This document shows positions 1 through 8,524 of a stretch of 64,000 nt of DNA, one piece after another. A program made the position numbers and the translations under genes. The notes under the pieces are model-generated. The model was given only the letters and a program-made list of their open reading frames with translations, did not search any database and was not told the DNA's origin. The stretch's first letter is position 1; each line of letters opens with the position of its first letter. Where the stretch lies: NCBI RefSeq assembly GCF_023845585.1, contig NZ_JAMQHS010000002.1, forward strand, positions 1 to 64,000. Direction: 5' to 3'. The DNA is from Clostridium sp. CMCC3677 (GTDB taxonomy: Bacteria; Bacillota; Clostridia; Clostridiales; Clostridiaceae).

Positions 1-185
1 ATAGAGATTTAAGACCTTAAATTTCAGTTTGTTAATGAGTTTCTTAAATGAGTTTCTTATTTGTACATTATTTAATTTGGAAATAAATAACATATTTAAA
101 TATAATGTGAAATAAGAACTTGTTATACACTTAAAAGTATATAAAATGAGAGGTATTTATATATTTAAATTGGCAGTATTAGTAG

Positions 186-354
186 TCAAAGATAAGGATT
201 CAAATCTTCTAATTCCACTAACAAAAGTTCATTTTCTTCAGTTCTACAAGCATCAACTCTTTGAATTCCATGAGTTAAATTGTTCCACTGAATAAATTTT
301 TGTGCAAATTCTAAATCCTCTTTAGTAGGTACATATTCCTTAAGCTCCCATCTT
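186..354 (-). pseudogene. Remnant of an ATP-grasp family protein (C-terminal end)
   Basis: The minus strand is open for about 55 codons down to a stop at 186-188. The reading ends with RVDACRTEENELLLVELED followed by LNPYL. An Arg-x-Asp strand followed by a Glu-x-Glu strand and a Pro is typical of the metal/ATP-binding end of ATP-grasp enzymes. A stop codon lies just upstream in frame and there is no start, so only the tail of a gene survives. The family call is inference from motif shape. Confidence 0.45.
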
Positions 355-360
355 TATATG

Positions 361-826
361 CAAAATCTAAAAAGTTAAATACTACGTAACATTAAGAAAG
401 TGTATAATCTGTCGATTGAACAAAAATTTGCGATAAGGAACAAAGTGGAGAATGGAGTTACTAAGTTAGAAAAGTTAAAGTGTAATAAGGAAAATGAATC
501 TATGTCGGAAGGTGAAATAAAAGAAGTTTTGGACAAAATAAAATAGAAGAAATAAGTAAGAATGATGAAGCTAAGAACAAAAATACATAGAGAATTTATT
601 AATGGGGTAGAATATAATAGAAATTAAAATTAAGAACTCTAGAAATAGGGTTCTTTTATGATGCAATAAAGTAGAGATACATAATAATATTAAATTTAAA
701 TATTTATAGTAATAAAATTAAATATGGTTTAGGCATCAGCTAGTTAAAAATATTGATAATTTTATGGATTGAATTAAATAACAGTTTATATAGATATAAG
801 ATAGTTTTAATATAAAATATTGTTTT
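361..826. other. Gene-poor stretch with possible coding debris
   Basis: No intact gene is visible. About 50 codons are open on the plus strand around 390-545, reading NIKKVYNLSIEQKFAIRNK and ending in a stop. They have no start, no ribosome binding site and no family I recognise. The rest is AT-rich spacer before the next gene. Confidence 0.4.
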
Positions 827-840
827 AGGAGGTGTCTTAT

Positions 841-1530
841 TTGGATAATTATAAAGACAAAGTAAAAAAATATCTAATAACATTTACTATAATAATCGTA
901 TTAGTTATTTTATGTATATTTTTATTATGGATAAGTAAAGGTGGAGATTATAAGTTATATTATTCAACAATAGGATGTCTATTAGGAGGATTTGTTGGAG
1001 GTACAGGAACTTTAATAGCTGTTGTTATAACTACAGAAGAAACAAGAAAAATTCAACAAGAAAATAAGAAAGCTATAATGTACAAAGAATATTTGGAAGA
1101 TGTAAAAAGAAATAAACCAATATTAATATTAAAAGAACAAGATTTAGGTAACGATTATGTTAAAGAAGTGAGATTTAGTATTGGCACAATATATAATACA
1201 AATGTAAATTTACATGAAATAAAAAATGTAGGAATAGGGATTGCTAAAGATATAAAAATAAGTGCAATAACTAAAAATAATTCTAATATTAGTGAATTCT
1301 ATATCAACTTATTGGAAAAAGATGGAGTTGTAAAAGAGTACTCAATAAGAAACTCTCAAGGAAATAGAATGGAAGGAAATGTAGGAAAAATAGAAATAGA
1401 ATGTAAAGATATTTTTGATAATTTATATTGGACAATTTATGATGTAGAGGAATTTAAAATTCAACATCAGGTATATTTAAAGATAACCAAAATTAAACAT
1501 AATAAAAAAATTAAAATAAATAGTATTTAA
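841..1530 (+). CDS. Small two-helix membrane protein, function unknown
   Basis: The protein is about 229 residues and I recognise no family. Two hydrophobic segments lie near the N-terminus (about residues 9-30 and 43-63). They are followed by a charged stretch (TTEETRKIQQENKK) likely to form a coiled coil and a soluble domain of about 150 residues. A GTG at 832 is in frame but lies inside the AGGAGG at 827-832. The TTG at 841 sits 8 bases behind that site and is the better start. The gene stands alone between remnants, which suggests accessory DNA. Confidence 0.6.
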   Translation: MDNYKDKVKKYLITFTIIIVLVILCIFLLWISKGGDYKLYYSTIGCLLGGFVGGTGTLIAVVITTEETRKIQQENKKAIMYKEYLEDVKRNKPILILKEQDLGNDYVKEVRFSIGTIYNTNVNLHEIKNVGIGIAKDIKISAITKNNSNISEFYINLLEKDGVVKEYSIRNSQGNRMEGNVGKIEIECKDIFDNLYWTIYDVEEFKIQHQVYLKITKIKHNKKIKINSI

Positions 1531-1544
1531 ACTAGGTTAAGTAA

Positions 1545-1910
1545 GATGAAGATATTTATGAAGCAAAAATAAACCTAGCAGAAGAATTAGTAAACTATGA
1601 TAAGGTAAAAAATAATTAGCAAATAAAAGCCTTGGTAGATTTTTTAGAGTATTTATTTTTAATTCAAAGTTCTGAAATAGAAAAGAAATATGATGATTAT
1701 AAAAAGAAAAAAGGAGGGGCATTGAAAATGACTGTTGATGAAATAAGAAAAAGACATTATACATAAAAAGGTAAAGAAGAAGGAGAAAAAATTAAGGCGC
1801 TAGAAATAGCAAAAAATTTACTAGATATCTTAGATAATAAAACAATAGCAATAAAAACTGGATTAACAGAAGAAGAAATATATGCTCTTAGAAAAAAAGA
1901 AGGTAATTAG
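1545..1910 (+). pseudogene. Broken Rpn / PD-(D/E)XK-family nuclease-transposase, C-terminal part
   Basis: One frame can be followed from 1545 to the stop at 1908-1910 through two internal stops (after ...YDKVKNN and after ...IRKRHYT). It reads EDIYEAKINLAEELVNYDKV, then a Lys-rich segment, then GKEEGEKIKALEIAKNLLD and a final TGLTEEEIYALRKK. This tail (Glu/Lys-rich helix followed by an LTEEEI.xLR end) is characteristic of the Rpn/PD-(D/E)XK 'transposase' family. The catalytic N-terminal half is missing, so the element is dead. Confidence 0.75.
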
Positions 1911-1920
1911 TATTTTTTAG

Positions 1921-1957
1921 AAACACTTAGGATTTAATTATCTTAGGTGTTTTTTTC
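1921..1957 (+). terminator. Rho-independent terminator
   Basis: AACACTTAGGAT pairs, with G-U pairs, to ATCTTAGGTGTT across a short loop. A T-run follows. Confidence 0.7.
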
Positions 1958-2067
1958 TGTGCAATTCTATTAAAGTGTATAATTTAACTAGAATACTAAA
2001 CAGTCTATTTTACCAGCCATAAATTTATATAAAACCCTTTAATTTAAGAAAATGGATATTTTACGGT

Positions 2068-2163
2068 GATTAACCTTAACATGAGATGTATTTAAATAAT
2101 GGCATGGAAACCATGATAACTAGTGTAAATAATGTTTAACCTTAACATGAGATGTATTTAATT
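2068..2163. CRISPR. Fossil CRISPR array: two 30-nt repeats, one 36-nt spacer
   Basis: Two 30-base copies, 2068-2097 and 2134-2163, share the core TTAACCTTAACATGAGATGT and the following ATTTAA. They differ only at the first few bases and near the last base. The 36 bases between them (2098-2133) match normal spacer length. The repeat resembles type I-B CRISPR repeats of Clostridium, such as that of C. pasteurianum (from memory). No cas genes are in the window. The spacer contains the palindrome CATGGAAACCATG. Confidence 0.75.
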
Positions 2164-2171
2164 ATATTACA

Positions 2172-2202
2172 AACATCAGCACCGAATGTGTTGGTGTTTT
2201 TT
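2172..2202 (+). terminator. Terminator-like hairpin after the CRISPR remnant
   Basis: AACATCAGCAC pairs with GTGTTGGTGTT around a short loop and is followed by T6. It lies immediately after the second CRISPR repeat and may be the old end of the array transcript. Confidence 0.65.
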
Positions 2203-2313
2203 GATTTTTATATGGAAAAATATAGAGTATAATAGAATTTGCAAAGAAATTTATAGAAATATAGTGTATATTAGATTACTATAAATAATAATTTAGTGAT
2301 GGGGGTATTAATA

Positions 2314-3588
2314 ATGAAATTTAATAAGAAGGGGAAGGTTATTGCTACTATTGTACTTGTAATTGCAGTAGTTATAGGAATATTTGCTTTTAAAATATTT
2401 CATAGAGTAACTAACTCTCCTATGATTAAAAGTGAAGATAGAAATGAGAAATTTATAGCAGATATTGAGTTCTTAAAAAAGGAATTACCTAAAAAGCATA
2501 AGAATTTATTTTTTTCTAAATCAGAAGAAGAATTTAATGATGAGATTGACTCACTAATTAACAATGTTTCAAGATATAGTGATGAAGAGATAAATGGTGA
2601 ACTTGCAAAAATAATAGTATCTATTAATGACAGTCATACTAATGTAGATATTATGGGTTCACTAGCTTATCCATTAAATTTCTTTCAGTTTGGAAATGAT
2701 ATATATCTTGTTGATGGGGATTCAGAATATAAAGAGTATTTGGGAAAAAAGCTTGTTTCAATAAATGGATATTCAATAAATGAATTAAAAGAAAAATTAG
2801 AACCTTTTATATCCAAGGATAATGAAGCTATAAGTAAAAATCAATTTTCAATATTATTAAAATGTGTAGAAGTATTAAAACTTAGTGGAATAGTAAAGGA
2901 AGATAATGCAACCTTTACATTTGAGGATTCATCTAATGCTGATGTTATGATAAAACCAGTTACAATGGAAGAGTATATGAATATAACAACATTATCAAGT
3001 GATGAAGAGTTTAAAAATAGATTTCCTATATCAAAACAGAACTCAAATGATAATTATTGGTTTAAGTACATTGAAGAAGAAAATACTGTGTATGTAAAAT
3101 ACAATTCATGTATGGAAATGAAGGAGTATTCTTTTTCTAACTTCACTAAGGATGTATTTAATGTTATTGATACAAAAAATGCAATTAAATTAGTTGTAGA
3201 TTTAAGAGATAATGGTGGAGGGAATTCTAGAATTTTTGAAGCATTTTTAGATGAAATAAAGAAAAGAGAAGATATAAATAAAGAAGGGAATCTCTATGCT
3301 ATTATAGGAAGGAGAACATTCTCATCAGCAGTACTAAATGCAATGAGCCTTAGAAATGAAACTAATGCTACATTAATAGGAGAGCCAACAGGTGGAAAAC
3401 CTAATCATTTTGGAGAGGTAAAAACTATACATTTATCTAATGTGAATATTGATGTTAATTATTCAAGCAATTATTTTAAAACCTCAGATAAAGATACAGA
3501 TTCAATTTATCCAGATATAGAAATAAATTTAAATGCAGAATCATTCTTTAATGGACAAGATGACTTTTTGGATTATGTAATAAGATAA
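2314..3588 (+). CDS. Membrane-anchored S41-family (tail-specific-like) peptidase
   Basis: A 424-residue protein with one N-terminal membrane segment (about 9-28), so the bulk should lie outside the cell. The C-terminal half carries S41 landmarks: KLVVDLRDNGGG (about 292-303), the nucleophile region RRTFSSAVLNA (Ser about 337/338) and GEPTGGKPNHFG (about 356-367). No PDZ domain is obvious in the middle. The family comprises serine proteases with a Ser-Lys type site, but I cannot point to the Lys with confidence. GTG 2296 and ATG 2299 are also in frame. ATG 2314 is preferred because GGGGG at 2301-2305 is correctly spaced. It appears to be a single-gene unit. Confidence 0.75.
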   Translation: MKFNKKGKVIATIVLVIAVVIGIFAFKIFHRVTNSPMIKSEDRNEKFIADIEFLKKELPKKHKNLFFSKSEEEFNDEIDSLINNVSRYSDEEINGELAKIIVSINDSHTNVDIMGSLAYPLNFFQFGNDIYLVDGDSEYKEYLGKKLVSINGYSINELKEKLEPFISKDNEAISKNQFSILLKCVEVLKLSGIVKEDNATFTFEDSSNADVMIKPVTMEEYMNITTLSSDEEFKNRFPISKQNSNDNYWFKYIEEENTVYVKYNSCMEMKEYSFSNFTKDVFNVIDTKNAIKLVVDLRDNGGGNSRIFEAFLDEIKKREDINKEGNLYAIIGRRTFSSAVLNAMSLRNETNATLIGEPTGGKPNHFGEVKTIHLSNVNIDVNYSSNYFKTSDKDTDSIYPDIEINLNAESFFNGQDDFLDYVIR

Positions 3589-3638
3589 TAAATACTATAA
3601 TTGCATAGGAATAGATTGCTAAATTATTAGGAGGAAAA

Positions 3639-4895
3639 ATGTTAATTAATAAAATACTAGAAAAATTTAATAAACCATCAGTAACTAAAATGGATAATTT
3701 AAATGGGGAAGATATATTATTTAAAGTAAAAAACGGTCTTGGAAAATTAACTATGAAATTTGCTAAGGATATAAACAGTGATATAAAGGCAACATTTTAT
3801 TTAGGAGATACTCCGTTAATTATGTGTAATTCAGAATATTGTCCAACTTGTTCTACAATGATTGCGTTAGCTGAAGGAAGAGATGAAGCAGATGATGAGG
3901 TTGTTGAAATTTTAAGTGAACTAAATAATATAGAAGGTTTAGAAGATAGTTTTTCTAAAATAAGTTCCATATTATCTTTACTAGAAGATGGATACTATGT
4001 TTTAAAAGAAACAGAGTTTTTTCCTACAGATGGTGAAGGAAATTTCTTTTGGAATTTAAAAATGAAGGCTAAAAATTATATGGCAAGTGCAGACTATTAT
4101 GCTCCTAATTATGGAACTGTTATTATAGAACCTAAGTTTTTATTACCTTCTCAAGGAACTGATTGTTATAACAAAGATAGAGTAGATTATTATAGAGAGA
4201 AAATTAGAAATGGAGAAAAGTTCTTTGGCTTAGCTATTGAAATGAGGGGTGCACTTGGATTATTAATAGATGGACATCATAAGGCTACAGCTTGTTATTT
4301 GGAAGGAAAACCAATACGCTGCATAACCATTATAAACACATTTTCATATAAGAATTTTAATTCTAAAGAAGAAGGAATTTCCTATACAGGCAATAATATT
4401 AAATATTCTGATATAAAAGATGGAGATAGTATAAAGGAGTTTTATGAAAAGAAGAGTGAAAATAAAAAAAGGAATATTTCATATAAAGAGGTTTATCTAA
4501 AAGAAAAAGATATTAAATCTATTGATATTGGTATTCCTAAAGAAAAATTTCCAGACTATGATACTTATGCATTATCAACTCTTGCTAGTGATACATCTGA
4601 AGAAAAAATAAGAGATTTATTAAATTATATTGGTGAAGATCCATTAGAGGAACTTGAGGAAGTATTTTATAATCTTAGAGTTAATGATAAAAAAGGAGCA
4701 AGAGAACTTTGTTTTTCTATTCTTTTATTAGAGTGCTTTCAAAATCTTTGGGATGAATGTGTAATGTTTTTATCTCAATATAATGATGAAGAGGTTCAGG
4801 AATTGTTTGTTAATTTGTTGGTTGAGTATGGATTTGAGTATGGACATAATAATATGAAACATATTATTGATGAATATTTTAAAAGACTAATTTAG
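3639..4895 (+). CDS. Conserved hypothetical protein with CxxxxCxxC motif and ParB-like segment
   Basis: A 418-residue soluble protein I do not recognise. Near residue 60 is CNSEYCPTC, a possible metal- or disulfide-forming motif. In the middle, LLIDGHHKATACYLEG resembles the DGHHR core of ParB-like/Srx folds, which is inference only. The C-terminal third is acidic and helical, possibly a repeat-type protein-binding region. An AGGAGG sits 5 bases before ATG 3639. The gene lies 50 bases after the S41 peptidase gene on the same strand and may be co-transcribed with it. Confidence 0.55.
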   Translation: MLINKILEKFNKPSVTKMDNLNGEDILFKVKNGLGKLTMKFAKDINSDIKATFYLGDTPLIMCNSEYCPTCSTMIALAEGRDEADDEVVEILSELNNIEGLEDSFSKISSILSLLEDGYYVLKETEFFPTDGEGNFFWNLKMKAKNYMASADYYAPNYGTVIIEPKFLLPSQGTDCYNKDRVDYYREKIRNGEKFFGLAIEMRGALGLLIDGHHKATACYLEGKPIRCITIINTFSYKNFNSKEEGISYTGNNIKYSDIKDGDSIKEFYEKKSENKKRNISYKEVYLKEKDIKSIDIGIPKEKFPDYDTYALSTLASDTSEEKIRDLLNYIGEDPLEELEEVFYNLRVNDKKGARELCFSILLLECFQNLWDECVMFLSQYNDEEVQELFVNLLVEYGFEYGHNNMKHIIDEYFKRLI

Positions 4896-4995
4896 TAGTA
4901 TATTTTAATTTTTTATGATTTTAAAGAATTAAAAAACTTGATTACAATGAGTATATAAGTAAAGATAAAAACAGACACATAGTCAGCATATATTT

Positions 4996-5048
4996 AAAAG
5001 AATTTAATTGATGAATGCTATAACATCAATTAGGTTCTTTTTTTTGTA
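4996..5048 (+). terminator. Rho-independent terminator
   Basis: AAAGAATTTAATTGATG pairs with CATCAATTAGGTTCTTT across a 10-base loop. A long T-run follows. It lies before the hcp promoter region. Confidence 0.8.
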
Positions 5049-5084
5049 TTAAATAATTATAAAAAAATTATTAATTTTAAATTA

Positions 5085-5098
5085 GTAACATATGTTAC
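5085..5098. promoter_or_regulatory. 14-bp palindrome upstream of hcp, candidate operator
   Basis: GTAACATATGTTAC is a perfect palindrome about 105 bases before the hcp start. hcp genes in clostridia and related bacteria are often controlled by a Crp/Fnr-type regulator (HcpR) responding to nitrosative stress, so this is a plausible binding site. The assignment is inference. No regulator gene is adjacent. Confidence 0.5.
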
Positions 5099-5202
5099 AG
5101 AAAAAGTGAAAAGAATATAGTAAAATTTGAATTGTTAAAGTTAAGAAATAACAAAAAGAAATTAATAATTTTTATATAAAAAGAGAAATAGGAGGACATA
5201 AT

Positions 5203-6906
5203 ATGTCAATGTTTTGTTATCAATGTCAAGAAACAGCAGGGTGTAAAGGCTGTACTAAAGTAGGTGTTTGTGGTAAAGACGAACATGTAGCAAAGGCTCA
5301 AGATTTATTAATATATGTAACTAAAGGACTAGCTATAGTAAGTAATGAGGGAAGAAAAGTTGGAGTTACAGATAGTAAAGTTGATAAATACATAACAGAA
5401 AATTTATTTATAACAATTACAAATGCTAATTTTGATAGAGATTCTATTTTAGATAGAGTAAGAGAAACTTTAAAATTAAGAGAAATTCTAAAAGCTAAAG
5501 TTATTAAAGCTGGTGGTAAAGTTGGAGAGGTAAAAGTAAGTGGTGGTTTCTTCAAAAAAATATTTGGAATGCAAACTACAGAAATGATAATGCCAGATGC
5601 AGCAACTTGGACAGCTGATAATACGATAGAATTTGATGCAAAGGCTGAAAAAGTTGGGGTTCTTTCAACTGAAAATGAGGATATAAGAAGCTTAAGAGAA
5701 CTTATAACTTATGGATTAAAAGGATTATCTGCTTATATGAAGCATGCTATGAACTTAAAATATAACAATGAAGAAGTTCATGCATTCATGGCAAAAGCAT
5801 TAGCAGCTACAATAAATGATAGTTTAACTGTTGATGAATTAGTTACACTTGCATTAGAAGCTGGTAAATTTGGTGTAGATGGTATGGCATTACTTGATAA
5901 AGCTAATACTGAAAGTTATGGACATCCTGAAATAACAACTGTAGATATTGGAGTTAGAACTAATCCAGGAATATTAATTTCAGGACATGATTTAAAAGAC
6001 TTAGAAATGTTACTTAAGCAAACAGAAGGAACTGGAGTCGATGTATATACTCATGGAGAAATGCTTGCTGGACAATATTATCCAAAATTTAAGAAATATA
6101 AACATTTTGCAGGAAATTATGGTAATGCATGGTGGAAACAAAAAGAAGAATTTGAAAAGTTTAATGGACCAATCCTTATGACTACAAACTGTATAGTTAT
6201 TCCAAAGGATTCTTATAAAAACAGATTATTTACAACTGGTGCTACAGGAATGCCAGGATGTGCTCATATAGAAGCTAAGGCTGATGGAACAAAAGATTTT
6301 TCAGAAGTTATAGAAATGGCTAAAAAATGCAGTGCACCTACTGAAATAGAAAAAGGACAAATCGTTGGTGGATTTGCGCATAACCAAGTTTTAGGCCTTG
6401 CAGACAAAGTTGTAGATGCTGTTAAAACTGGTGCTATAAAGAGATTCTTTGTAATGGCTGGTTGTGATGGAAGAGCTAAATCAAGAAATTATTATACTGA
6501 TTTTGCAGAAAAATTACCTAAAGATACAGTTATATTAACTGCAGGATGTGCTAAATATAAATATAATAAATTAAATTTAGGTGATATTGGTGGAATTCCA
6601 AGAGTGTTAGATGCAGGACAATGTAATGATTCATATTCATTAGTTGTTATAGCACTAAAACTTCAAGAAGTATTTGGACTAGATGATGTGAATAAATTAC
6701 CTATATCATATAATATAGCATGGTATGAACAAAAAGCTGTAATAGTATTATTATCATTATTACATTTAGGTGTTAAAAACATTCATTTAGGACCAACACT
6801 TCCAGCATTCCTTTCACCAAATGTTGCTAAAGTATTAATAGATAACTTTGGAATTGGTGGAATAACTAATGTAGAAGATGATATGAAGATGTTTATGGAA
6901 AGTTAA
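5203..6906 (+). CDS. hcp: Hydroxylamine reductase (hybrid cluster protein)
   Basis: The 567-residue protein carries two iron-sulfur centres and reduces hydroxylamine (family assay) or NO to N2O (proposed physiological role) in the cytoplasm. The N-terminal cluster motif is visible as Cys5, Cys8, Cys17 and Cys23. Hybrid-cluster regions follow in order: [49 protein letters not shown] and WYEQKAV. Length and all expected Cys/His/Glu-bearing blocks fit an intact enzyme. It has a strong AGGAGG and ATG. It is monocistronic, bounded by hairpins on both sides. No hcr/NADH-oxidoreductase partner is adjacent. The palindrome at 5085-5098 is the probable control site. Confidence 0.95.
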   Translation: MSMFCYQCQETAGCKGCTKVGVCGKDEHVAKAQDLLIYVTKGLAIVSNEGRKVGVTDSKVDKYITENLFITITNANFDRDSILDRVRETLKLREILKAKVIKAGGKVGEVKVSGGFFKKIFGMQTTEMIMPDAATWTADNTIEFDAKAEKVGVLSTENEDIRSLRELITYGLKGLSAYMKHAMNLKYNNEEVHAFMAKALAATINDSLTVDELVTLALEAGKFGVDGMALLDKANTESYGHPEITTVDIGVRTNPGILISGHDLKDLEMLLKQTEGTGVDVYTHGEMLAGQYYPKFKKYKHFAGNYGNAWWKQKEEFEKFNGPILMTTNCIVIPKDSYKNRLFTTGATGMPGCAHIEAKADGTKDFSEVIEMAKKCSAPTEIEKGQIVGGFAHNQVLGLADKVVDAVKTGAIKRFFVMAGCDGRAKSRNYYTDFAEKLPKDTVILTAGCAKYKYNKLNLGDIGGIPRVLDAGQCNDSYSLVVIALKLQEVFGLDDVNKLPISYNIAWYEQKAVIVLLSLLHLGVKNIHLGPTLPAFLSPNVAKVLIDNFGIGGITNVEDDMKMFMES

Positions 6907-6960
6907 CAACAGTGAAAGTCTAGTTAAAAAAATTAGAAAATTATAAAGAAAAATGATATG

Positions 6961-7020
6961 TTCCCTTTATAGTAGACAGTTAAAATAATAAAACTGTTTC
7001 TATAAAGGGATATTTTATTC
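6961..7020 (+). terminator. Long terminator hairpin after hcp
   Basis: TCCCTTTATAG pairs perfectly with CTATAAAGGGA, and a nested ACAGTT/AACTGT extends the stem. It is followed by a T-rich tract. Confidence 0.8.
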
Positions 7021-7190
7021 TTTAGGAATTTATATTATTAAAAATATATTTTATGTTAAATTAAATTTTCTTGATATGGTAAAATGAATTTAATTAAAGA
7101 TAAAAAGTTGGTTTTTTATTAGATAACACATTAGGATTAGATTTAAATATAGTAATTAAAGTATTAGAATTAGGTAATGAGGTATAAAAC

Positions 7191-8378
7191 ATGGTGTCAA
7201 GAGAAGAGATAATTAGAAATTTAAATTTACAAATAAAAATTAATAGTCATATTATTGGTGTTGCAACAGGTGCTGGTGTTACGGCTAAATATGCACAAAG
7301 GGGTGGAGCTGATCTATTGCTTACTCTTAATTCAGGAAGATTTAGACAGATGGGAAGAAGCTCACTTGCAGGAATACTACCATTTGCCAATAGCAATGAT
7401 ATGGTAATGGAATTTGCATTAAGGGAAGTTGTTCCACTTATAAAAGATATTCCTGTTATTTTTGGATTAAATGCAACAGATCCAACAATAGATTTAGAAG
7501 AATATATAGAGAATATACAAAATAAAGGATTTTCGGGAATTAATAATTATCCGACTGTAGGAATAATTGATGGAATATTTGGAAAGGCATTGGAAGAAGA
7601 GGGATGCAGTTACAGTTTAGAAGTTGAAGCTATTAAAATTGCTCATAAAAAGAACTTATTTACTATAGCATTTGTTTTTAGTAAAGAACAAGCAAGTGAT
7701 ATGTTAGATGCAGGAGCAGATATTATATGTGTGCATTTAGGATTAACAGAGGGTGGAATGCTTGGAGCTAAAAAGATATTATCTTTAGAGGCAGCTAAGG
7801 AAAAGGCAAAATCAATTTTTGATTTATGTGATAAAATTAGACCAAATGTAATTAAAATGATATATGGGGGACCTATTAAAACACCAGTAGACGTTCAATA
7901 TATGTATAATAATTGCAACACTATGGGATATATTGGTGGATCAGCTTTTGAAAGAATACCATCTGAAAAATATATAACTAATATAACTAGAGAATTTAAA
8001 TATTCAGGTAATTTAGAAAAAGATGATTTTTTAAATAAAATGTTAGATGGAATAACAAAGCATTATGACTATGTAGAATTTGTAAAAGAATATGTATCTA
8101 AAAACTACATGAATAATATATCTTTTTTAGAATTAGCTATGGTTGCAAATATTTCTAGAACACATTTAAGTAGTCTTTTTAAAAAAGAAGTTGGATGTAG
8201 CTTCCCACAATATTTAGTTAAATTTAGAATGAATAAAGCAGCAGAAATAATAAAAAAAGAAAATATACGATTATCAGAGGTTGCAGAATTAGTTGGATAT
8301 GATGATTATGCACATTTTAGTAAAATGTTTAAAAAATATATAGGAAAATCACCAAAAATATACAGGGAAAGTACATAA
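7191..8378 (+). CDS. TIM-barrel (PEP-hydrolase-like) domain fused to AraC-type DNA-binding domain
   Basis: Residues about 1-275 form a TIM-br_sig_trns domain and align along their length with the stand-alone barrel gene at 9837. Shared landmarks are GVATGAGVTAKYA, NSGRFRQMGRSSLAGILPF, GFSGINNYPTVGIIDG, AGADIICVHLGLT and YGGPIKTP. Residues about 300-395 form a double helix-turn-helix AraC domain with LAMVANISRTHLSSLFKKEV and VAELVGYDDYAHFSKMFKKY, ending with the family's SPKIYRES. The likely role is a one-component regulator using the barrel as sensor and controlling the two genes downstream (inference). The ATG at 7191 follows a GAGG. A terminator-like hairpin separates it from the next gene. 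Confidence 0.85.
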   Translation: MVSREEIIRNLNLQIKINSHIIGVATGAGVTAKYAQRGGADLLLTLNSGRFRQMGRSSLAGILPFANSNDMVMEFALREVVPLIKDIPVIFGLNATDPTIDLEEYIENIQNKGFSGINNYPTVGIIDGIFGKALEEEGCSYSLEVEAIKIAHKKNLFTIAFVFSKEQASDMLDAGADIICVHLGLTEGGMLGAKKILSLEAAKEKAKSIFDLCDKIRPNVIKMIYGGPIKTPVDVQYMYNNCNTMGYIGGSAFERIPSEKYITNITREFKYSGNLEKDDFLNKMLDGITKHYDYVEFVKEYVSKNYMNNISFLELAMVANISRTHLSSLFKKEVGCSFPQYLVKFRMNKAAEIIKKENIRLSEVAELVGYDDYAHFSKMFKKYIGKSPKIYREST

Positions 8379-8419
8379 ACACAATTTTAAAATACATAAG
8401 TACATTTACTGCAAATTAG

Positions 8420-8462
8420 AAAAACGTTATCATTAACTTGTAAGTTGTGATAACGTTTTTTT
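8420..8462 (+). terminator. Strong hairpin with T-run between the regulator and its putative targets
   Basis: AAAAACGTTATCA (8420-8432) pairs perfectly with TGATAACGTTTTT (8448-8460). It ends the regulator transcript, implying the next two genes have their own promoter. Confidence 0.85.
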
Positions 8463-8524
8463 AAAACTAAAAATTATGAGTGGACAAGGTAAAAATTAAT
8501 TTATATTATGGGGAGTTGAGGATT

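Noticed and set aside
1537-1764. 75-codon minus-strand frame
   Set aside because: Complement of the Rpn-type pseudogene. The plus-strand reading matches a known family.
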